From: Eutreptiella sp. 'Long Island Sound 2002'
Taxonomy: Eukaryota > Euglenozoa > Euglenophyceae > Eutreptiales > Eutreptiaceae
Assembly: GCA_964036045.1 (NCBI GenBank)
Contig: CAXIWF010000193.1
Location: 1-64,000, forward strand
Reading direction: 5' to 3'
Length of the DNA: 64,000 nt
The notes under the pieces were generated by a model that saw only the letters and a list, made by a program, of their open reading frames with translations, was not told the DNA's origin and did no database searches. The position numbers and the translations under genes were made by a program. Shown here one piece after another: positions 58,570-64,000 of the stretch (positions are counted from its first letter, which is position 1; each line of letters starts with the position of its first letter).

Positions 58570-58943
58570 CATGTGCATGCATTGTGCATTAATGATTGAT
58601 GGGTGAAGTGTGCGTCAACACGCGCGCGTTGTGGCAGGGGCGCGTACGCGCTGGCGTACGTGGTGCGTACGCGTTACGGTGTTGCATCGTACGCGTTGCT
58701 GTGTTGGCGCGTACGCGCTGGGGTCATGACGCGTACGATTCGCTTTTCTGGCGCGTACGCGTTGGGTTCATGACACGTACGATTCAGTGTTGTGGAACAT
58801 ACGCATTAAGAATGGAACGCGTACGCGGCTCGTACGCGCAGACGTACGTGTTGCATGTTGCTTGTACATGTGAAGCTTGTTGTGTCCATGCACCCCCCCC
58901 CCCCCTGTTGTCTTTCCCTAGGTTTTTTTTTCCCCCCCTCAAG
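58566..58943 (+). other. Candidate 378-bp intron or intergenic gap carrying array 3
   Basis: The donor CCGG|GTAGCA overlaps the TAG of the dioxygenase ORF. The acceptor TTCCCCCCCTCAAG|GAAC ends at 58943. Both are phase 2, so the two ORFs could be joined in frame. A more classical acceptor, TGTCTTTCCCTAG (58921), is out of phase for fusion. It could serve a separate transcript whose first ATG is 58948. Confidence 0.35.
58643..58848 (+). repeat. Phased CGTACG array 3
   Basis: Cores at 58666, 58688, 58710, 58732, 58754, 58776 and 58820 are exactly 22 bp apart, with a CATACG variant in phase at 58798. Extra cores at 58643 and 58655 (12 and 11 bp steps) lead in, and cores at 58831 and 58843 follow at 11-12 bp. 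Confidence 0.9.
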
Positions 58944-58947
58944 GAAC

Positions 58948-60636
58948 ATGCCCCCGTTCAAGGAGTACCAACAGCTGGGAAGGACTAAGAGATGGGAACG
59001 GATGGCCGAACTGCAAACTGCAGTCACAGACATTCTTGGCCCAACCTGGCAAGTGCAAGCTGGCGAAAACGTGGGCACCCTCATTTTGAAAACGACGGAA
59101 GGGCCCATGCCCAAAAATCACATGTGGCATGCCGAGGCCCTCCTGTGGGATTGCCGCAAAGAGGGCAAAAGCTGGCGGGCCCTCCAGTACTCCATCCCCA
59201 CGTCCAGGATCAAATGCCCCCTTGATGAAATCAGACGTGTGAAGGAGGATCTTAGTGCACCACCAGTAGTGGACTACAATGCAATGGACGGGGACCACGC
59301 ATTGCTGGGGGCCGGTACAAATTTGAGGGAGAAGCTGGGACTCATGATGGCCACCCATAAGGGAAATTTATACCCGGACCTATGGGTACGGCTATGTGTG
59401 GATGGCACACAACTACACAAGCGGCACTTCGAGCATTTTATGCTTGGAGTGCTTGGATCGGGCAACCCGCTTGGTAGCTGGTGCATTTTGCACGGCTCTG
59501 AAAAACGTGCTGTGCTACGATCGCTCACAAGGGTTAGCAAAATGGATGAGCAGGTGCAAGAGGCCCTAAACACAAGGTATGAGGTACAAGGGGGTTACAT
59601 GGAAAAACCCCATATTTTCCTGGTTGCAGATGTCGTTGCACAACAGGCAATGGCAGGCATCAAAAGATGGAACTGCACCAGTGAGGACCCAGTGTGCTGG
59701 GTATGCGGCAAATGCAGGGCACATTGCGATCGCGACTTTGGAAAGGGACTTTCACCCATTCTGTCACACTGGACCTGGTACGGGCAGGTGCTACGTAGCA
59801 TTGTGCCCAAGTACAGGCCTCCTGACTATGCATTGCATGGGGTCACACGTGTAACCCACAGTGGCCTTGATGGATGCTGGAGGGCTCTTGTACAGCACCA
59901 TCGCTTCACGAAGAGACGCGCTATTACATGGGTGCAGACCCATGTAAATCCTTGCAGGGTTGCCTCACACAGTGTTGCACCGCAAGACATCGCAGGGCAG
60001 GCGGGTGACAAACCGTCACTCCGTTGTGAACAGAGCGCAGCAATTCTATTTGTTTCGACAAAGGCCTGGGGTCCCCTCATTGTAGGGCTGAACAATGAAG
60101 GTCTCTTGCAACATGTCGTGGAAGGGGGTCACACTTGGGCGCAAAATTTTGATTCGTGGTGGGACTGTTTCCACAAAAGTGCAACCATTGCCAAAAAGGA
60201 GGGGCTGTTAGGAGCCCAAGAGATTGAAGCCCTAAAAAATGTGCTACCCCAAATGGCAGTGCATCACAAAAGGTGCCAACTGGGGCAAACCCTGTGGGTG
60301 CACCTTTGGGTTGACCACATGCTTGGGTTTGCTAAGCAGTGGCATGCCCTTGGCGCCTTTGCTGCCTTCAAGGCAGAAGAAAGGCACAAGACTCTGAAAA
60401 CAGAGATTCGGTTTAGGAGCTTCAAGGGGGGGGCAAGGAAAGTAAAAGGGGGGGTACGGGGACGGAGAGGTAGACTGGTGAGGCAAGTTTTAATGAAAGG
60501 GTGGAGGGAAGTTGTAAAAAATGATAATCTGGATTGGGGTTTTTTAAAGAGGGGGTGGGATGTATGGGTGCGTGCATGGACACAGCAAGCACACGTGAAG
60601 GAACACAAAACGTATTGGAAGGCCAACGCGCCTTAG
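58948..60636 (+). CDS. Transposase-like protein, possible DDE nuclease with Cys cluster
   Basis: 562 residues from ATG 58948 (the frame is open from 58855). I cannot name a family. Possible catalytic acids, by position at strand ends: D152 in WVRLCVDGTQL, D228 in IFLVADVV and E477/E478 in FKAEERHKTLK, the last in a helix with the E..H...K look of several transposase families. A Cys/His cluster C250, C253, C256, H259, C260 could bind zinc. Many Trp residues (for example WTWYGQV and LWVHLWVDH) lie in the C-terminal half, and the tail is Lys/Arg-rich. It is the last ORF of the element, about 0.9 kb from the right terminal repeat, and is the best candidate for the mobilising enzyme. The DDE assignment is inference; no structure or alignment was available. 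TGTAA, used as a poly(A) signal in volvocine green algae, lies at 60663. Confidence 0.55.
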   Translation: MPPFKEYQQLGRTKRWERMAELQTAVTDILGPTWQVQAGENVGTLILKTTEGPMPKNHMWHAEALLWDCRKEGKSWRALQYSIPTSRIKCPLDEIRRVKEDLSAPPVVDYNAMDGDHALLGAGTNLREKLGLMMATHKGNLYPDLWVRLCVDGTQLHKRHFEHFMLGVLGSGNPLGSWCILHGSEKRAVLRSLTRVSKMDEQVQEALNTRYEVQGGYMEKPHIFLVADVVAQQAMAGIKRWNCTSEDPVCWVCGKCRAHCDRDFGKGLSPILSHWTWYGQVLRSIVPKYRPPDYALHGVTRVTHSGLDGCWRALVQHHRFTKRRAITWVQTHVNPCRVASHSVAPQDIAGQAGDKPSLRCEQSAAILFVSTKAWGPLIVGLNNEGLLQHVVEGGHTWAQNFDSWWDCFHKSATIAKKEGLLGAQEIEALKNVLPQMAVHHKRCQLGQTLWVHLWVDHMLGFAKQWHALGAFAAFKAEERHKTLKTEIRFRSFKGGARKVKGGVRGRRGRLVRQVLMKGWREVVKNDNLDWGFLKRGWDVWVRAWTQQAHVKEHKTYWKANAP

Positions 60637-61084
60637 GAGTCTGTATGGTGTTTCAGCTCTTGTGTAACATATTTGATTTGGGATTCCATTGAATTGCTTT
60701 GGGCAAGTATACTACGTCTTCAATGCACATTGCATTCAACATGGTGTTCTGGTGCAGTGATGTGCTTTGCAAGGGAGGGAGCTAAAAAAACCAAGGGCAG
60801 CTGGTGGTCTCATTTCAATGCCTGTCTTCAGCGCCTGTGTTTGTTGGTTGCCCCACTAGGTAGGTCTTTGGCAAGCATCTCCTCGTCGCGTCTTCAGCCG
60901 GAATCCACCTCCTTTGTGGGCCCCTGGTCATGCGGTTGGGGTCGCCTCACGCCCTCTCCTGCTCTTGTGTGTCCTCATCCTAAGGTGCAAACACAGTGCG
61001 TGTGCAGGGGTTCGAACCCAGGGTTCCGAAACGTAGGGAACATGCTCATACCTCTAGACCAACCAGCTGCCATGGCACATAACA
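60637..61084 (+). other. 3' noncoding region of the element
   Basis: There is no ORF of note. It holds a TGTAA motif 26 bp past the stop codon (possible poly(A) signal if the host is a green alga) and a tRNA-like segment on the opposite strand at its right end. Confidence 0.4.
61001..61068 (-). other. tRNA-derived segment with A and B boxes
   Basis: On the minus strand TGGTCTAGAGG (61061-61051) fits the A-box consensus exactly, and GGGTTCGAACCC (61019-61008) contains a perfect B box. The D arm resembles that of plant tRNA-Pro. The T stem pairs at 4 of 5 positions, but the acceptor stem does not pair and the anticodon loop lacks the usual T33. It is probably a tRNA-derived SINE head or TFIIIC-binding relic inside the element. 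Confidence 0.45.
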
Positions 61085-61266
61085 CGTAGGCGGTGCGTAC
61101 GAACTGCGTATGCACCAGCAGATCAACGCGTACGCGTCCGTAATCTAACACGTACGCGTTGCTGTTTCGACGCGTACGTGTTAAGTTACCAACGCGTACG
61201 CGTCGAAACACCAGCACGTACGCGCCACGCACCCAACGCGTACGCGTTGCACTTCCAACACGCGCG
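61085..61266 (+). repeat. Phased CGTACG array 4 (right subterminal)
   Basis: Cores at 61129, 61151, 61173, 61195, 61217 and 61239 are exactly 22 bp apart. In-phase variants occur at 61085, 61107 and 61261. An extra core at 61096 sits half-way. The unit around 61239 is a full 16-bp palindrome, CAACGCGTACGCGTTG. Confidence 0.9.
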
Positions 61267-61481
61267 CGTCAGAGGACAATCTGAAAGCAAGGTTTTGGGA
61301 AATTCAGTATGGTTTTCGGGACACTCTGCAGAGGGAGAAGGCGACCTACGGTCGGCAATGTTTGCAGTGGCACCCAGTGGTGTAGGGGAAGTGCAAAGAG
61401 GGGTTGGGTTGGGTAAGGTGATACCCCACACATGAATTTTGCATGAAAAATGACAAATTTCCAACAAAGAAAAAACCAACG

Positions 61482-61509
61482 CGTACGTGTTGAGATTTCA
61501 ACACGTACG
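61482..61509 (+). repeat. Phased CGTACG pair 5 next to the right terminus
   Basis: Two cores, 61482 and 61504, are 22 bp apart and lie 13 bp inside the right terminal inverted repeat. The left end has its first core 22 bp inside its repeat. Confidence 0.8.
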
Positions 61510-61521
61510 CGTCTATGTGAA

Positions 61522-61539
61522 CAGATCTTAGCAGTTACA
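61522..61539 (-). repeat. Right terminal inverted repeat
   Basis: Exact reverse complement of 53997-54014. The next base outward differs from the left end, so the 18-bp match ends sharply. It begins 4 bp beyond the last base of the gypsy pol stop codon. Confidence 0.75.
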
Positions 61540-61543
61540 TCCC

Positions 61544-62030
61544 TCAATTCGGCCAAGCACGAATACATGTGACCACCAACCTGTCTGGTGGGGCCCTCGT
61601 ACGGCTTGGGCGCTGCAAATCAGCGGCCGAACTCGAAGCTTGGTCCTCATTTGGCTCCTGGGCTGGCCTGACCGCAGGAGGGGGGATCGACGGATCAGCC
61701 CTGGAATGTGGCTGCTGAGGGCCGTAAAAGGCTGGATCTCGATTCACCACAGGTCTTTTTCCGTCGCTCTCCACCTGTCTGTCTGGTTTCGACAAACAGT
61801 CTGTCAGGAGTACGCCAATTTCGGGGTGCTTCTTGAGGAAGTCGATGAACCCCTTGGTGTACCCATGGACAAAAGAATGGGCTGGTTCCCAGTTGTTGTG
61901 ACTGGAATCAAAGCCCCTCCACTCACATAGAAATTCCCATTCGCCCTTCTCGTCACGTCTTGCTTCTAAAATCCTCTTGAGTTCGTATTTCCCCCCTTCG
62001 ATGACCCGATCGGACAAAAATTTCGAAGTC
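61544..62030 (-). pseudogene. Gypsy integrase chromodomain tail, frameshifted from pol
   Basis: This is the continuation of pol in another frame. The segment YELKRILEARRDEKGEWEF, followed by LCEWRGF and NNWEP, matches the chromodomain pattern (aromatic, KILxxR, YLVKWKG-like, TWEP). A disordered Pro/Ser/Arg-rich tail ends at the stop codon at 61544. Runs of A5 (62016-62020) and A7 (62032-62038) on + lie at the frame change and are likely sites of a small indel. Chromodomains guide chromovirus integration to heterochromatin, which would suit the neighbouring satellite; that link is inference. Confidence 0.8.
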
Positions 62031-64000
62031 CAAAAAAAGGGGTTTAACCCGATCCTTGGGGGAGGGGATCTCTTTCTTGAGGCGATCGCCCGAAACGTCA
62101 ATTTCCCTGCTGACATCCACACGAATCCTCCACCTGTTCTCACCTAGACGCGCTGTAACAGCGAATGGCCCCTCCCACAAGGGAAGAAGCTTATCATCTC
62201 CGTCCAGGGTGGTTTCGGATTTTCGAAGCCAAACTCGATCATCGACTTCAAAATTGTGGGGGTTTTTTCGGCCTTGATTCTGGACCCAAAGCCAGTCAGC
62301 TTGATGCTTATCGATTAATTTCGAGACAGTTTTTTCTGCTCGTTGGATTTCGTCCAAAAGCAACGAAGCATCTTTACAAGGGCGAGGATTATTCAACGGC
62401 ATGTTCCACCAACACTTCTTTCGTCCAAAGACAATTTCATTTGGAGAAAGGCCATGGTACAAAGGCGTGTTGTGGTAACGGCGAAGCAATGCGAAGAGAA
62501 CTTCAAGCCAATGGAAGTCTTTCTCACTGGCGAGCTCCTTACGAAGCATATTTATAATGGAGCGGCCAGCTCTTTCGCCAGGCAGCGCTCGATGTGAGTG
62601 GATTTCACATCTCAGGTGGTGGATTCCAAGGCGAGCACATAATTCCTTCCACCATTCGGAGGTGTACTCTTTGCCTGAGTCACGTCCCACCTCGGATGGG
62701 ACGTCCCAACCTCCCATCCAGGTCTGCGCGCACCATTTGGCGGCAGCCTTGCCAGTCATCGACTCGATGTTACAAGGCAACACCTGAATGTAGCCGGAAT
62801 GACGGCACTGAATAAGGAGCACACCATTGACCTTTTTATTAGTCCAATGGCACTCTTCGTCATCGAGTTCACCGAGATAGAAGAAATCACTGGGGACTCT
62901 GTTAAAGAGGCGCTCCGGAATAGGATGTGGCCTCAGATGGCCGTGCTTCTTCGCGCTGGGGGGCGTCGAGACAGCACATTGGGCACATCCGGCGGCTACT
63001 TTCATGCAATGAGTATATAGCCTTGAGCCAAACAACCTATGTTTAATCATCGACCATAATCTACGGCCATGTGCGTGGGGGGACTCCCATTTGTGCCACC
63101 AGTTTAACACTCGGGGGGCCAGGGCGTCTGGTACGCACAATTTACCCTCCATCCACAGCTTCCCCCCATCCAACGAATATTCAGCATAAATTCCATCCTT
63201 GTGAGCATCTTTGGATTTGAGATTCTCAAAGACCTCTTTAAACATGGAATCATGCAGATAATCGTTCGTCCAGTCACGGATGATAAGGGAATCTTTCGGC
63301 AGGGGTGGAGTTTTGGCCGGATCTCGACGCTTAATGCCCTGCATCAACCGAAATCCACTTACTGGTCGGGTATACTCAAACCGTTTCACACTCCTTGAGG
63401 AGGGATCGGTGACTTTTTCCACGACTTTCAGTGATTTGGTTATGATTTCATGAGCATGCGCCGGATCTGAGATGGCCGTGATGTCATGACACGGTAATGC
63501 ATGCTGTTTAACAGCGCATTGCATGCATTCACGTCGGATGAGCTTTTTTTCTTCTTGATCCCACTCGATCACGACGTGGCGGTCCTGCTCCGTACCATGG
63601 ATGTTGGTACTTTGCAGCCCCTCTGAAGCGGGGTAAGCCCATCGGCTCAGAGCATCCGCTACCGTGTTGTGTTTTCCAGGCAAATACGACACATGGAGGT
63701 CAAACAGACTGAGAAATTCGTGCCATCTGGCCCGTCGACCAGCTGGGCTCGCGACAGGATCAATGTGTTCGGTGGCCCAATACTCCAGAGATCGATGATC
63801 CGTCAGGACCTCGACTCGATTGGTGCCAACCCACGATTGGTACTTTTTTAGCGCACAGATTATGGCATATGTTTCTTGCTCACGCGGCGACCATTGCATT
63901 TGGCATGGGGCTAGCTTCCGAGACCAAAATGCAAGAGGGTAATGATCGCCGGTGGCTTCATCAACCTGTTCAAGAACAGCTCCGATCGCGTACCTAGAAG
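61953..64000 (-). CDS. Gypsy pol: RNase H end and integrase (5' end outside window)
   Basis: The frame is open from the window edge (reading SRYAIGAVLEQ, an RNase H strand) through the Met at 63899 to 61953. Counted from that Met: RNase H residues TDHRS (D34) and VADALSR (D82); integrase zinc region with His near 269-277 and C305/C308; catalytic core with D338 (SDFF), D407 (GRDSG) and E442 (GERAG), where the last two are 34 residues apart, one fewer than the common D35E. A C-terminal beta-barrel region (LLPLWEGPFAVTARLGEN) follows. It then loses frame near 62011-62040 and ends in unrelated residues, so the natural chromodomain is in another frame. It is probably a decayed or sequencing-frameshifted copy. 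Confidence 0.85.
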   Translation of the reverse strand, partial: SRYAIGAVLEQVDEATGDHYPLAFWSRKLAPCQMQWSPREQETYAIICALKKYQSWVGTNRVEVLTDHRSLEYWATEHIDPVASPAGRRARWHEFLSLFDLHVSYLPGKHNTVADALSRWAYPASEGLQSTNIHGTEQDRHVVIEWDQEEKKLIRRECMQCAVKQHALPCHDITAISDPAHAHEIITKSLKVVEKVTDPSSRSVKRFEYTRPVSGFRLMQGIKRRDPAKTPPLPKDSLIIRDWTNDYLHDSMFKEVFENLKSKDAHKDGIYAEYSLDGGKLWMEGKLCVPDALAPRVLNWWHKWESPHAHGRRLWSMIKHRLFGSRLYTHCMKVAAGCAQCAVSTPPSAKKHGHLRPHPIPERLFNRVPSDFFYLGELDDEECHWTNKKVNGVLLIQCRHSGYIQVLPCNIESMTGKAAAKWCAQTWMGGWDVPSEVGRDSGKEYTSEWWKELCARLGIHHLRCEIHSHRALPGERAGRSIINMLRKELASEKDFHWLEVLFALLRRYHNTPLYHGLSPNEIVFGRKKCWWNMPLNNPRPCKDASLLLDEIQRAEKTVSKLIDKHQADWLWVQNQGRKNPHNFEVDDRVWLRKSETTLDGDDKLLPLWEGPFAVTARLGENRWRIRVDVSREIDVSGDRLKKEIPSPKDRVKPLFLDFEIFVRSGHRRGEIRTQEDFRSKT

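Larger units (their letters stand above)
53997..61539 (+). mobile_element. Candidate 7.5-kb DNA transposon with dioxygenase and transposase-like genes
   Basis: Perfect 18-bp inverted repeats bound 7543 bp. Inside each end the similarity continues as TTCACAT followed by CGTACG sites, with a 10-bp insertion on the left. The inner part holds a PhyH-like dioxygenase ORF, a coiled-coil exon, a TET/JBP-like dioxygenase and a large Cys- and Trp-containing ORF with a possible DDE layout, all on +. Arrays of CGTACG palindromes at 22-bp steps occur under both ends and in each intron-like gap, which ties the interval into one unit. A target duplication is not clear: only the dinucleotide TC is repeated at 53995 and 61540. 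Family known: TET/JBP-type enzymes are carried by the KDZ class of DNA transposons in fungi and some algae. This ORF does not show KDZ motifs I recognise, so the superfamily is open. Confidence 0.65.
61544..64000 (-). mobile_element. Ty3/gypsy retrotransposon (chromovirus type), 3' part of pol
   Basis: Minus-strand pol sequence enters from beyond the window. In order it has the end of RNase H, a spacer, integrase and a chromodomain. Reverse transcriptase, protease and the 5' LTR would lie right of 64000. No LTR can be defined here: the DNA transposon begins 4 bp after the stop codon. The sequence just after the stop (GAGGGATGTAAC on the minus strand) resembles a polypurine tract plus TG, so the possibility that this is the LTR start is kept open. 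Confidence 0.85.

Noticed and set aside
58948-60636. Assignment of the large ORF to the KDZ transposase class because of the TET/JBP neighbour
   Set aside because: I see none of the KDZ motifs I know; association alone is not enough.
61001-61068. Functional tRNA gene
   Set aside because: A and B boxes fit, but the acceptor arms do not pair and the anticodon loop is abnormal.

Overview
This is a eukaryotic nuclear window, split into about 51.6 kb of tandem satellite (1-51606) and about 12.4 kb of ordinary-complexity DNA (51607-64000). GT-AG introns, a chromodomain Ty3/gypsy retrotransposon and 2-oxoglutarate/Fe(II) dioxygenases of a type common in algae suggest a protist or alga. The sequence alone does not fix the lineage. 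Two runs of exactly 200 N look like fixed-size scaffolding gaps.

Satellite part. Two simple families alternate and always lie in the same orientation. Family A has a 10-bp unit (GGGGGGCGAT). Family B has an 11-bp unit (GTCGCGAAGTG). The order is A 1-2147, B 2148-16137, A 16138-20883, gap, B 21084-22772, A 22773-41833, B 41834-42429 (with the second gap inside), A 42430-42919, B 42920-49473, A 49474-51606. Higher-order repeats of about 1-2.3 kb lie inside several blocks. The B blocks at 2148 and 42920 share the same left and right junction sequences, which points to an old duplication of the whole A/B/A arrangement. The very long ORFs here are artefacts: a 10- or 11-bp unit with no stop in one frame has none in any frame.

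Unique part. The main object is a candidate 7.5-kb DNA transposon at 53997-61539. It is bounded by perfect 18-bp terminal inverted repeats (TGTAACTGCTAAGATCTG). Left to right on + it carries: (i) a two-exon ORF with a PhyH-like 2OG-Fe(II) dioxygenase domain, followed after an intron by a coiled-coil region; (ii) a second dioxygenase of TET/JBP-like appearance, in the same frame and separated from (i) by one TGA; (iii) a 562-residue protein with a possible DDE nuclease layout and a Cys cluster, the best transposase candidate. Five arrays of a 16-bp palindrome (consensus CAACRCGTACGYGTTG), almost all phased at exactly 22 bp, sit under both ends and in or beside each intron-like gap. Splice phases permit one fused polyprotein of about 1818 residues. 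A self-mobile unit coding for a nuclease plus two DNA- or protein-oxidising enzymes, with CpG-rich phased sites, is the most interesting system in the window.

Right of the element, on the minus strand, lies a chromodomain Ty3/gypsy pol gene (61544-64000, cut by the window end, with a frameshift before the chromodomain). Its stop codon is 4 bp from the transposon's right end. Left of the element, 51771-53996 has no convincing gene. A short gag-like minus-strand ORF (51607-51770) runs into the satellite and may be the start of another retroelement copy.
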